Origin: Clostridia bacterium
GTDB taxonomy: Bacteria; Bacillota; Clostridia; Oscillospirales; Acutalibacteraceae
Reading direction: 5' to 3'
Length of the DNA stretch: 55,520 bases
Assembly: GCA_017396895.1 (NCBI GenBank)
Contig: JAFQKN010000059.1
Location: forward strand, 1 to 55,520
This document shows, in pieces, positions 34,132 to 43,004 of this stretch. Position 1 is the first letter of the stretch. Every line of letters begins with the position of its first letter. The position numbers were made by a program, and so were the translations under genes. Under the pieces are notes generated by a model that did not search any database, had not been told where the DNA came from, and was given only the letters and a program-made list of their open reading frames with translations.

Positions 34132-36075
34132 TTATTTCAACTCCACCATCTGATGCATATTCACTTCGGGCACAACAAAGGATACATAGCCGTCCTCATA
34201 GTCAAATGCAAGTGCTTGTCCACCGGGAACAAGAGCTACGGATGTCGGTTTTGCGAAACACTTGACCTTGCAGGCTACGTCATAAAGCGGCACGGTGTCT
34301 TCGATCACTTCCGTATGTTCACCGCGAACGGTGGTGTGGGCAAACAGCAGGTGCAGGATGCGTCTGTTTTCTTCTGCCTGCGTCGTGAGTGTCACAACAC
34401 CTCGGTCCGGAAGATTGACGGCTACCGTTTTTTCTTTGCCGATCAGTTTTTCGAGCACGTGCAGGAACAGTTCTTTGAAGCAAAGATGTCCGTGTTTGGC
34501 ATAAGCCGAGAAAATATCCCAACCGATATACGCAACATTGCCTTTGACGATCACGGCAGGTGCGCTTGTTGCAGGGTTGTTGGGTGCGTGGGCATGGGAA
34601 CAGAAATGTTCCAAGGTACGGTTAAAGTACGGATTCTGCACGTCGGCCAGCACCTCGCCGTCCGTGGCCTTGAACAAATAAGAATTGCACCGCATGACAT
34701 ATTCCGTCGTTCCGTTGACCGTTTCAAAACGGGGCACAAAATAGGTCGGTTCGTATTCGTTTTTGCCAAGGAATTGCGCACCGAAATCAAGAACAAAACA
34801 GCCGTCTTTTACAAGTGCTTCACCGCTTGCAATGACTTTTCCGCCCTGTGCGGCAAACGCTTTGATCTTCTCCAGTGTTTCGTCGCCAATCACCGCAACA
34901 TCGGGCACAATGAGCAGTTTATAAGCCGAAAGATCCATCGTGGCATCCACAAAATTATACAGATATTTGCCCTCCAGCAGCATTCTGTTGGCACCGAAAT
35001 CCGCCTTGTGATTGCGCTGTCCCGTCAGTGCTTCCGCGCTGAGCACGGCAATATCGGCGACGTTTACAGCCCCGTTTATCCACGGTTCTTTTTCTTCCAC
35101 CAAGGCATAGGCTTTGCCGATGAGCCCGTAGGTTGCCATGTTCAGTTCGCCCAGAGGGTGCATTTGATCCCCGACCGAACAGCCGGCACCGTTGGCAATG
35201 CTCAATGAAGTTTCATAAATGAGCGCATTCGGGTGTTTGAAGCCGCCGAATTCGCCCCATGAATGGTGGAATTTCCCCGTCATGCCCAAAAACTCGGTGT
35301 CTTTGAGCGTGCGCACGTAGGCCGCCGACAGCGGAAAATGATCGTAGCCCCAACCGCCCGTGGGCAGGCTTTCGAGTTCAAGATGCGTATTGGCATCTAT
35401 GTAGGTATAATCGCCTTTCGGCACATGGCCTTCGTTGTGATAAACGGTGGCGGTATCACTGTGTTTACGTACGGCTTCATTGGTGCGTCTGAGATACTTT
35501 TCAAAAACGATATCACCGAATGCAATACGGTCGGTTTCGCTGTTAACATCCAGCCCTGCTTCTTTCATATCCGCAAGGCATTTTTCACAATAGCACACAC
35601 GCGGAGAAATGATATCCAAAAATATACCGCAGGGGTTATAATTGACCATCACTTCTTCGATCTGTGCGCACAATGCGTCCAGATATCCCGTATTGAAGCA
35701 CATCAAATGGAAATGCACTTCTCTGTTATATGCATCAACGTCTTCCTTATCCAAAGAGTGAATATGTCTCCATTCGGGACGTTTTACATATTCTTTTTCA
35801 TCAAATCCTGCCGAGATATAAACAGGTGCTTTGACGCCGATCTCTTTGCAGGCTTCCAACTGTGCACCGAGCAAGTCAAAATCGAGTTCGGGATGTATTT
35901 CGTTGACATCGGTAGGATGATAAGACCAGCCGTGGTGGCATTTCGAAAACACGGTAATGGAATCCACGTGTCCGACTTTCAGCGCGGCCTGAAACTGTTC
36001 TTTGGAAAACTTTTTGCCGACGGGCAGTGTGCCGTTGGTATGAAAATCAAGATGAACCTGTCTTTTTCTGAGCAT
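34132..36075 (-). CDS. GHL6-type putative glycoside hydrolase with beta-galactosidase trimerisation-like domain
   Basis: A 647-residue protein. The N-terminal ~340 residues match the hypothetical glycosyl hydrolase 6 pattern: QVHLDFHTNGT, DSITVFSKCHHGWSYHPT, FDLLGAQLEACKEIGVKAPVYIS and GIFLDIISPRVCYCEKC. The conserved Asp in IFLDI and Glu in YHNEGH or HLELES are candidate catalytic acids. About 380-560 resembles the glutamine-amidotransferase-like trimerisation domain of GH42 beta-galactosidases. The start at 36075 follows GGAGATACAG; earlier in-frame codons lie in the promoter. No signal peptide, so the sugar is probably imported first. Followed directly by a phosphoesterase gene. Confidence 0.8.
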   Translation of the reverse strand: MLRKRQVHLDFHTNGTLPVGKKFSKEQFQAALKVGHVDSITVFSKCHHGWSYHPTDVNEIHPELDFDLLGAQLEACKEIGVKAPVYISAGFDEKEYVKRPEWRHIHSLDKEDVDAYNREVHFHLMCFNTGYLDALCAQIEEVMVNYNPCGIFLDIISPRVCYCEKCLADMKEAGLDVNSETDRIAFGDIVFEKYLRRTNEAVRKHSDTATVYHNEGHVPKGDYTYIDANTHLELESLPTGGWGYDHFPLSAAYVRTLKDTEFLGMTGKFHHSWGEFGGFKHPNALIYETSLSIANGAGCSVGDQMHPLGELNMATYGLIGKAYALVEEKEPWINGAVNVADIAVLSAEALTGQRNHKADFGANRMLLEGKYLYNFVDATMDLSAYKLLIVPDVAVIGDETLEKIKAFAAQGGKVIASGEALVKDGCFVLDFGAQFLGKNEYEPTYFVPRFETVNGTTEYVMRCNSYLFKATDGEVLADVQNPYFNRTLEHFCSHAHAPNNPATSAPAVIVKGNVAYIGWDIFSAYAKHGHLCFKELFLHVLEKLIGKEKTVAVNLPDRGVVTLTTQAEENRRILHLLFAHTTVRGEHTEVIEDTVPLYDVACKVKCFAKPTSVALVPGGQALAFDYEDGYVSFVVPEVNMHQMVELK

Positions 36076-36127
36076 ATCTGTATCTCCTTTTGTACGTTTT
36101 TCGGTTTGGATGGACTTCTTGTTTTTC

Positions 36128-36156
36128 ATATTAACATAATTTATCTTCATAATCAA
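36128..36156 (-). promoter_or_regulatory. Promoter of GHL6 glycosidase-phosphoesterase operon
   Basis: On the minus strand TTGATT (36151-36156), a 17-bp spacer and TAATAT (36128-36133). Confidence 0.6.
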
Positions 36157-36159
36157 CTG

Positions 36160-36190
36160 AAAAAACGGCCACTTGCGTGACCGTTTTTTG
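36160..36190 (-). terminator. Terminator of the second dockerin gene
   Basis: A stem with one mismatch (AAAAAACGG...CCGTTTTTT, arms 36160-36171 and 36176-36189), with a T run on the minus strand 27 bases past the stop codon. Confidence 0.75.
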
Positions 36191-36216
36191 CTATACATTA
36201 TCTACTATATAAGGAA

Positions 36217-38175
36217 TCAATCAAGACCGACCGCTTTGCGCAGGATCAGTCTTGCATCGGCAGGCTGAATTTCTGCACTGCCGTCTGCATCGGCGGCTGT
36301 TTTCTTCACGCCGTCGAAGGATTCAAGGTTGACCGCCGCACGCAGTGCAAGTCTTGCATCTGCAGGTTCGACCTTGCCGTCGCCGTTGACATCAAATTTC
36401 ACAAGCACAGTGTACTGCGAAAGCGTGTTGCCGTCCTGATCCTTAACGGTGATCACACTGCCGGTGCCGACAAACTCGGCAGAGGGATTTAACTTTACGT
36501 CAAAGTATTCGTTTGCGATCTGCGCAGACACCTGTTCGGCCGTCTGTCTGAGTGAAAGCACAGCGATTTTTGCATCATGATCGGCAGAAAATGCACTGTC
36601 CGCTTTGAATGTCAAACGATCTTCGACAGCATTCGTCAGTTTATCGAACGTATAAGCAACATCCGCTTTGGTCCATGAATATGAACTGTAAACGTGCGCT
36701 TGCTTTCCGTTGAGGGTTGCGGTAACTGCCTGAATGTTGCTGTCTTCGGGATCGCAGAAGAATTTATAAGGTGCAACCGCAGACACTACGACCGAAACGC
36801 GATACTGCTTGCCTTCCTCAAAAACGTACTCCGCATTCAACGCAGGAAGCATTGCAACACCGTTTTCATCCAGTTCATACCACAAAACAGAGGAAACCTC
36901 GTATCCTTCATCTGCCGTTTCGGCGGTCATGTCGGGCTTTGCACCGACTACGGGTGCATCGATACCGGTAACAGCCACTTTTTCAATGGGTGTGTAATAA
37001 TCACCGCCGACGATGGCCGTCACAGCAGACTGACCGCTGTATGCGGTAGCGGATTTGCCGTTGATTGTTGCGGTGATGTTCAGATAACCCTCGTTGTCCA
37101 ACTTGAACATATTATTGCCGACCGTTTCAAGATGTACGTTCAGCTGATATTTGCGGCCGGATTCAAAGGTATAGACCAATGCAGGCGGTGTTTGCGTCAT
37201 ATCGTACCACTGAATGGCACGAATGGAATAACCGGGGTTATTGCCGTTCACAAGTGCGGACAGATCCACAGCATTGCCGGCTTTGGGAATTTCGATATTG
37301 GAAAGAGCAACAGTCGTAATGGGCGGCTGTACATAGAAATCGCAAGTAATGGAAAAGACATTGATATAGTCTTCATCCATAATGACATTACTTTCGGCAG
37401 GCTTTCCGTTTATGGTTGCAGGTCCCCAGAAATTATAGTTGGATGCATTGAAATGATAACCGGTCTCCGCACGAAGATAAATTTCAACACGGTAGGTTTT
37501 ACCGCTCTCAAACATATCGTTTGAATACATGATTTTCGTATTGCCGTTGCTGTCTACATTGCTCCAGTTGATGTCGCCACTGATGGAATAATGCTCATTG
37601 GCATCGATTTTTGCGTTTGTAGAGGAAAGCAGTTCGGCTTTCGTCTGTCCTGCCACCGGCATATTTATACCGTTGACGGCAACACTGTCAATACGTTCGG
37701 ATGCACAGGTGAAGGTATAGCGAACGCCCATGTTTTTACGCTTATCGATTCCGGTAAATGCATAGGTCTTCGCAGTGAGTCCGTTTATTCTGGCCGTAAC
37801 GGTCCAATCAAAATTCTTGTCTGTGGCAAACTCATAGCCTTCTGCGGCTTCCAGCACGATGCTGATTTCATATTTATGACCTGCTTCAAACTTATCGGTC
37901 GGCTTGAGTATTTTGCGATCGTTGGAATTGGTTACGTCGCTCCATGATACGCCGTTTTTCAAAGAGCTTTCAAACTCAAGGGACGGATAATAAACACCGG
38001 CACCGATGGCAGTATAGTCGGGTGTCTGTCCGGGTCTGGGCACATCGATTCCCGATATGCTGACTGCGGTGATCTGCGTCACCGCACTGACCGTAAGCAT
38101 CGCCCCGACAAACAGGTTCATCATCGTCAGCATACACAAAAGCACACTGCATATTTTCTTCATTCGGTTTCTCAT
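36217..38175 (-). CDS. Secreted repeat protein with C-terminal dockerin domain
   Basis: A 653-residue-class secreted protein. A signal peptide (MRNRMKK, a hydrophobic core, then VSA-VTQ) covers ~30 residues. Four repeats of ~110-130 residues follow, each starting V-x-V-x-G-I-x-x-P-x-x-G, with a W near the middle and a (F/Y)E-x-G-(K/H)-x-Y-x-(V/I) strand, probably beta-sandwich modules. The C-terminal ~60 residues are a type I dockerin-like domain: DVNGDGKVEPADARLALRAAV is a textbook calcium loop, then DADGSAEIQPADARLIL. The start at 38175 has AAGGAG nine bases upstream. No catalytic domain is visible, so it is more likely an adhesin or scaffold than an enzyme. Confidence 0.82.
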   Translation of the reverse strand: MRNRMKKICSVLLCMLTMMNLFVGAMLTVSAVTQITAVSISGIDVPRPGQTPDYTAIGAGVYYPSLEFESSLKNGVSWSDVTNSNDRKILKPTDKFEAGHKYEISIVLEAAEGYEFATDKNFDWTVTARINGLTAKTYAFTGIDKRKNMGVRYTFTCASERIDSVAVNGINMPVAGQTKAELLSSTNAKIDANEHYSISGDINWSNVDSNGNTKIMYSNDMFESGKTYRVEIYLRAETGYHFNASNYNFWGPATINGKPAESNVIMDEDYINVFSITCDFYVQPPITTVALSNIEIPKAGNAVDLSALVNGNNPGYSIRAIQWYDMTQTPPALVYTFESGRKYQLNVHLETVGNNMFKLDNEGYLNITATINGKSATAYSGQSAVTAIVGGDYYTPIEKVAVTGIDAPVVGAKPDMTAETADEGYEVSSVLWYELDENGVAMLPALNAEYVFEEGKQYRVSVVVSAVAPYKFFCDPEDSNIQAVTATLNGKQAHVYSSYSWTKADVAYTFDKLTNAVEDRLTFKADSAFSADHDAKIAVLSLRQTAEQVSAQIANEYFDVKLNPSAEFVGTGSVITVKDQDGNTLSQYTVLVKFDVNGDGKVEPADARLALRAAVNLESFDGVKKTAADADGSAEIQPADARLILRKAVGLD

Positions 38176-38451
38176 TTTCCTTTGCTCCTTTTGAGAATCA
38201 TTTTCACTTGCCGTTTTTCTCACTTGACCTGCTGTATAATATTTGTTAAAATGAATCCGCAGATCACTGCAAAACACCGAGTGAATATTACTGCAATTTA
38301 ATTATACATAACTTAAAAAGAAAAGTCCACACATTTTTTGTTTTTTCCTCATTTTTCAAAAGTATGATGCAAAACAGCAGCCAAAGCAGGCTGTTCAATA
38401 ACACAAAAAGCAAAAAGAATACAACAAATCAAGCACATAAAGGAGTTTATT

Positions 38452-40830
38452 ATGGTAGACAAATTCAACCGATTCAGATACCAGCCCTGTCTGCCTTTAG
38501 GGGCCGACGGCAGACGGGTAACCGCATCCGATGCACACATTGCGCTTTCAAAACAGGCCGCAACCGAAGGCATCGTACTGCTGAAAAATGACAATCACAC
38601 CCTGCCGTTGCAACAAGGTGAGCGCATTGCCCTGTTCGGCAAAGCCACCATTGAATACATCAAAGGCGGCGGCGGAAGCGGTGACGTACACTGCCCGTAC
38701 ATCCGTAACATTTTCGACGGTTTTGCACAGAAAGAACAGGCAGACAAAGTATATATTTACAAACCGCTTGTTGAGTTTTATAAAGACTACGTAAAAGCCG
38801 AAAGCGTGAATGTACTCACGCCCGAGCAGATCAATGCCCGTTGGGACATCGTGAACAACATGGAGTTCTGCACCGAACGTGACGATATGACGTACGATAC
38901 CTTTGCCGCCATGCACGTCAAGGAGGCAGAAGTACCCGATGAACTGATCGTCAGTGCGGCCGAAAATGCACAGACGGCGATCATCACCCTCAGCCGTTTT
39001 TCCGCAGAAGGCGTGGACAGACGCCCCATCGCAGGCGACTATTATCTGTCCGACCTCGAAAAGAACCTCATTGACCGTTGCTGTGAACTGTTCAAAAAGG
39101 TCATCCTCGTTGTCAATTCGGGAGCTGTGATCGACTGCGAATACTTTGCAGAAAACGAAAAGATCGGTGCTGTGCTGTTTGCATGGCAGGGCGGCATGGA
39201 AGGCGGCAGTGCATTGGCCGACGTGATGTGCGGTGATGTGACTCCGTCCGGAAAACTTGCCGATACCATTGCAAGATCCTACGACGTATATCCCACCAAA
39301 GAGGATTTCTGGGAATGCTTTGACCATGTGGACTATTCGGATGACATTTACGTCGGCTACCGTTATTTTGAGACCATCCCCGGTGCAAAAGAACAGGTCC
39401 GCTATCCGTTCGGTTTCGGTCTTTCCTACACCGCCTTTGCCCTTTCCGACCTGCTTGTGTTTGCCCACAACGGCAAGATCGTTGTTACCGTCAACGTGAC
39501 CAACACAGGCCGTATTGCAGGCAAAGAAACGGTGCAGGTCTATTACAGCGCACCGCAGGGACTTTTGGGTAAGCCCGCAAAACAGTTGGCGGCATTCAAA
39601 AAGACCAAAACACTGCAACCGGGTGAAACCGAAACACTTCTGCTGACGTTTGACATAGCAAATATGGCAAGTTTTGACGATCTCGGCAAAGTGCAAAAAA
39701 GTGCTTATGTGCTCGAAAAGGGAGAATACACCTTCCACATCGGCACATCCGTACGCGATACGCAAACAGCGGATTATGTGTATGAAGTAAACGAAAACAC
39801 CGTCACCGCGCAATATAAAAATTGGTGCAGACCGTTCAAACTGGCAAAGCGTATGCTTTCCGACGGCAGTTTTGAAGCCTTGCCGCAGGAAGAACCATCC
39901 TATTATTACGGTGAGGTTGCACCCTCCGGTGCCGTTGCACCCGAACAAGAACAGAAGTTTGACGAAGTGTTGGGCGATCTCTCCATGGATGCCTTCGTTT
40001 CGCAATTAACCATTGACGAACTTGCCTATTTAGTCGGCGGCCAAGCACCCACGGGTGTTGCAAACACAGGCTGTTTCGGCGGTCTCAAGCGTCTGAACAT
40101 CCCTGCGATCCCCACCGCAGACGGCCCTGCCGGGCTTCGTCTGGAGCCCGAAACGGGCATTCCCACCACCGCATGGCCGTGTGCAACACTGCTTGCCTGT
40201 ACATGGAACACAGACCTCATTGAACAAGTCGGTGCCGGCGGCGGTGCGGAACTTCGTGAAAACAACATCGGCGTATGGCTTGCACCCGCGCTGAACATTC
40301 ACCGCGATCCGCTTTGCGGCAGAAACTTTGAATACTATTCGGAAGATCCGCTGCTTGCGGGCAAATGTGCCGCCGCATCCGTACGCGGTATCCAGTCACA
40401 GAAAGCGGCCGTTTCCATCAAACACTTTGCCTGCAACAACAAAGAAGCCAACCGATTTGCAAGCGATTCGCGTTTGAGTGAAAGAGCCTTGCGCGAGATC
40501 TATCTCAAAGCGTTTGAGATCTGCGTTAAAGAAGCAGATCCGTGGACGCTGATGTCCTCTTACAACCTCATCAACGGCCTGCACACCAGCGAAAGTTATG
40601 AACTGCTGACCGAGATCCTCCGCAACGAATGGGGATTCAAAGGCATGGTCGTGACCGATTGGGGGGTCAAAAACCGTCCCGTTGTGGAAGTGAAAGCAGG
40701 CAACGACATGAAGATGCACTGCGGCTATCCCGACGAACTCAAAGCCGCCTATGAAGCAGGCGAACTCACCCGCGCAGAACTCGAACTCTGCGTCAAACGC
40801 ATTCTGACCATGTTCACGAAATTGGTGTAA
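38452..40830 (+). CDS. Glycoside hydrolase family 3 beta-glucosidase-like, domain-swapped order
   Basis: A 792-residue cytosolic enzyme. The usual GH3 order is reversed: the alpha/beta sandwich domain comes first (about 30-290: EGIVLLKNDNHTLPL, VLFAWQGGMEGG), then an FnIII-like domain (about 325-440: YPFGFGLSYTAF, GKETVQVYYSAPQG), and the TIM barrel is C-terminal (about 505-785: TADGPAGLRLE, GRNFEYYSEDPLLAGK, IKHFACNNKE). The nucleophile is D736 in GMVVTDWG. This arrangement is known in Ruminococcus albus and Butyrivibrio GH3 enzymes. AAGGAG precedes the ATG. nudC follows after eight bases. It likely cleaves imported beta-linked oligosaccharides. Confidence 0.93.
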   Translation: MVDKFNRFRYQPCLPLGADGRRVTASDAHIALSKQAATEGIVLLKNDNHTLPLQQGERIALFGKATIEYIKGGGGSGDVHCPYIRNIFDGFAQKEQADKVYIYKPLVEFYKDYVKAESVNVLTPEQINARWDIVNNMEFCTERDDMTYDTFAAMHVKEAEVPDELIVSAAENAQTAIITLSRFSAEGVDRRPIAGDYYLSDLEKNLIDRCCELFKKVILVVNSGAVIDCEYFAENEKIGAVLFAWQGGMEGGSALADVMCGDVTPSGKLADTIARSYDVYPTKEDFWECFDHVDYSDDIYVGYRYFETIPGAKEQVRYPFGFGLSYTAFALSDLLVFAHNGKIVVTVNVTNTGRIAGKETVQVYYSAPQGLLGKPAKQLAAFKKTKTLQPGETETLLLTFDIANMASFDDLGKVQKSAYVLEKGEYTFHIGTSVRDTQTADYVYEVNENTVTAQYKNWCRPFKLAKRMLSDGSFEALPQEEPSYYYGEVAPSGAVAPEQEQKFDEVLGDLSMDAFVSQLTIDELAYLVGGQAPTGVANTGCFGGLKRLNIPAIPTADGPAGLRLEPETGIPTTAWPCATLLACTWNTDLIEQVGAGGGAELRENNIGVWLAPALNIHRDPLCGRNFEYYSEDPLLAGKCAAASVRGIQSQKAAVSIKHFACNNKEANRFASDSRLSERALREIYLKAFEICVKEADPWTLMSSYNLINGLHTSESYELLTEILRNEWGFKGMVVTDWGVKNRPVVEVKAGNDMKMHCGYPDELKAAYEAGELTRAELELCVKRILTMFTKLV

Positions 40831-40838
40831 AAATAAGT

Positions 40839-41639
40839 ATGATACAAGAAATTATCGCACCTTTTTTCAATCAATATCAACCTCTTTTGCCTTCGGATAA
40901 TGACTTTGTGATCTGCATACAGAACGATGCGGTGCTGGCTTCGAAAAACGCAGACGGACAACTTCTGTTTCCGACCGTGAAAGACGCGAAAAGTGTCGGG
41001 CAGTATTTGTTTTCGATCGGTGAAACGCGCTTTTTTGCAGGCTCCTGTGACGAAAACGAGGCTTTTACATACATCCATGCACGTGCCGTTGCAAACAGCC
41101 CCGACCGTGAACACGCCTTTGCCGCCGTGACGGGATTTCACCTTGTCAACTGGTACAATGACAACCGTTTTTGCGGCCGTTGCGGAGCACCTATGAATCA
41201 CAGCACAAAAGAACGCGCCCTTGTTTGTGATTGCGGCAACACGGTGTATCCGAAGATCTGCCCTGCGGTGATCGTAGCCATTACTCATAACGGTAAAATC
41301 TGCCTGACCAAATACAACCGCGGCTATGCCCATTGGGCACTGGTTGCAGGCTTTTGCGAGATCGGTGAAACGGTGGAGCAGACCGTACACCGCGAGGTCA
41401 TGGAGGAAGTCGGCATCAAGGTCAAAAATCTGCGGTATTACAAATCACAACCGTGGGGACGGTCTTCTTCCCTGCTGTTCGGCTTTTTTTGCGAAGCGGA
41501 CGGCAATGCCGAATTAAAAGTTGACAACGTGGAACTCAAAGAAGCACAGTGGTTCAGTCCCGACGAGATCGACTTTGATAATGACGGTGTTTCGCTGACA
41601 CGCGAAATGATCGCACAATTCAAAAATCAAAACAAATGA
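40839..41639 (+). CDS. nudC: NAD+/NADH pyrophosphatase NudC
   Basis: A 266-residue Nudix enzyme that cleaves NAD(H) and can remove NAD caps from RNA in E. coli. A zinc ribbon has C112xxC115 and C130xC132 (the second pair is CxC instead of CxxC). The Nudix box is residues 171-193 (GFCEIGETVEQTVHREVMEEVGI region). The NudC-specific SQPWGRSSSLL follows at 203, corresponding to the SQPWPFPxS motif with Gly-Arg for Pro-Phe. The ATG is eight bases after the GH3 stop, so it is co-transcribed. A strong hairpin follows. Confidence 0.92.
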   Translation: MIQEIIAPFFNQYQPLLPSDNDFVICIQNDAVLASKNADGQLLFPTVKDAKSVGQYLFSIGETRFFAGSCDENEAFTYIHARAVANSPDREHAFAAVTGFHLVNWYNDNRFCGRCGAPMNHSTKERALVCDCGNTVYPKICPAVIVAITHNGKICLTKYNRGYAHWALVAGFCEIGETVEQTVHREVMEEVGIKVKNLRYYKSQPWGRSSSLLFGFFCEADGNAELKVDNVELKEAQWFSPDEIDFDNDGVSLTREMIAQFKNQNK

Positions 41640-41640
41640 A

Positions 41641-41690
41641 AAAACAGGTTGTATCACCATCCGCAAAGATGTGTTGATACAACCTGTTTT
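41641..41690. terminator. Terminator after nudC
   Basis: A 16-bp perfect stem (41641-41656 and 41675-41690) with an 18-nt loop, A-rich and T-rich on either side. Confidence 0.85.
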
Positions 41691-41696
41691 TAAGTG

Positions 41697-41857
41697 CTAA
41701 ACGAAAAGTGCTAAACGCTAAACGAACAAAAGGGGAAATCTCATCTTTTTTAGGCAAATATGAAATAGCATTCAGTTGACATTGCAAAGCAGATATGAAA
41801 AAGCAAACTTCTTTTTTTTACTCGTTTAGCGTTTTGCGTTTAGAGTTTAGCGTTTGC
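41697..41857. repeat. Clustered CTAAACG / CGTTTAG heptamers flanking a 100-bp AT-rich spacer
   Basis: CTAAACG occurs three times at 41697-41724, the last two in tandem. Its complement CGTTTAG occurs at 41823-41829 and 41837-41843, with GTTTAGCGTTT at 41846. A 10-bp inverted repeat pairs 41716-41725 with 41822-41831. No gene is seen between them. Confidence 0.6.
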
Positions 41858-41863
41858 AAATTC

Positions 41864-42955
41864 TCATTTCCTCGGCTCCTGTGCAAACACACGGAACAGC
41901 GGAAGACACGCATGGAAAAACCGTTTGTATGCCCTGCAATAGTCCTCGCTCTGTTGAGTACGCTTGCAACCGCCTGCCCTGCAAATGCCGTACACATCAC
42001 ACTGTTTACACCGTTGGGGCACTTTTAGGCTTTCGCGGATAAAGTTTTTGGCCGTTTCGCTGTTTTCCATGACTGTGAAATCGGTCTGCATGATATTGCC
42101 TAAAAAGTAATCATCCGTACAATAAAAATCGCAAGGATAAATGTTGCCGTTGGCTTCGGACACAAACTGATGCGTGCAATGCCCCATGATCCCGCACTGT
42201 TCGGTGGCGTGTCCGAGATACGAGCGCACCCAGTTGTCAAACTGACGGATGCTGACGTAATCATGCCGCACATAGTCTTTGACATAGAGATTGAACACGC
42301 GGATGAGAAAATCGGCATACTGATCGGCGGTCATATACAGTTCACTCTGTTCGTTTGAATCAAACGGACGCAAACAGGGAATAAACTGCAGATAGCGAAA
42401 CCCTTTTGAACGGAAATATTTATAAATACGTTCTCCGTTTTCGGCACAAAACCCGGTAAGCACCGTCAGAATGTTAAAATCCACATTGCGTTTTTTGAGC
42501 AGTTCCGCAGTCGTCAGAATTTTGTAAAACGCATTCTGTCCGTTCGGACGCTTACGGAATTTATTGCCGTCAAAATCTCCGTCCAGACTCAATCCTACCA
42601 GAAACGAATTGTCACGCAAAAACTCTGCCCATTCGTTGTCTATGACCGTGCCGTTGGTCTGCATACCGTAAAAGATCTTGCTGTTTTTTTCGTTGCGACG
42701 ATTGACTTCCGACACAAAAAAGCGGAAGAAATCCAAGCCTGCCAAGGTCGGCTCACCACCCTGAAAAGCAAATGCGACCGTTTCTCCGTTGGCATAATCC
42801 AAGGCTTTTTGTATGAGCACTTCGGCAACATCCTTTTCCATGATGCCAAACCCCAAGTGTTCGCGGTGTTCGGAAACATCACGGTAAAAACAGTATTCAC
42901 AGGACAGATTGCAAAGGGATGATGCAGGTTTTATCATCAGTGAAAGCGGCGGCAT
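41864..42955 (-). CDS. Anaerobic sulfatase-maturating radical SAM enzyme (anSME)
   Basis: A 363-residue cytosolic iron-sulfur enzyme that converts the active-site Cys or Ser of sulfatases to formylglycine without oxygen. The radical SAM cluster motif is C15xxxC19xxC22 (CNLSCEYCFY); AFQGGEPTLAG and YGMQTNGT are family features. The SPASM region has CGIMGHCTHQ, IYPCDFYC, CKQC and CRAGGC, enough Cys for two auxiliary clusters. The GTG three codons earlier lacks a ribosome site of its own, so the ATG at 42955 after AGAGGTG is chosen. The target is almost certainly the CSPAR sulfatase encoded just upstream. Confidence 0.93.
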   Translation of the reverse strand: MPPLSLMIKPASSLCNLSCEYCFYRDVSEHREHLGFGIMEKDVAEVLIQKALDYANGETVAFAFQGGEPTLAGLDFFRFFVSEVNRRNEKNSKIFYGMQTNGTVIDNEWAEFLRDNSFLVGLSLDGDFDGNKFRKRPNGQNAFYKILTTAELLKKRNVDFNILTVLTGFCAENGERIYKYFRSKGFRYLQFIPCLRPFDSNEQSELYMTADQYADFLIRVFNLYVKDYVRHDYVSIRQFDNWVRSYLGHATEQCGIMGHCTHQFVSEANGNIYPCDFYCTDDYFLGNIMQTDFTVMENSETAKNFIRESLKVPQRCKQCDVYGICRAGGCKRTQQSEDYCRAYKRFFHACLPLFRVFAQEPRK

Positions 42956-42974
42956 AAGAAACACCTCTTTAAGA

Positions 42975-43001
42975 AAAAGGGCTGCTATTTACAGCCCTTT
43001 T
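42975..43001 (-). terminator. Hairpin between sulfatase and anSME genes
   Basis: A 10-bp stem (42975-42984 and 42992-43001) with a short loop and T-rich end on the minus strand. It may end part of the transcripts after the sulfatase. Confidence 0.65.
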
Positions 43002-43004
43002 TGT

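Noticed and set aside
38548..40005. Long minus-strand frame opposite the GH3 gene
   Set aside because: Mirror of a well-supported GH3 gene; no start signal or recognisable domain.
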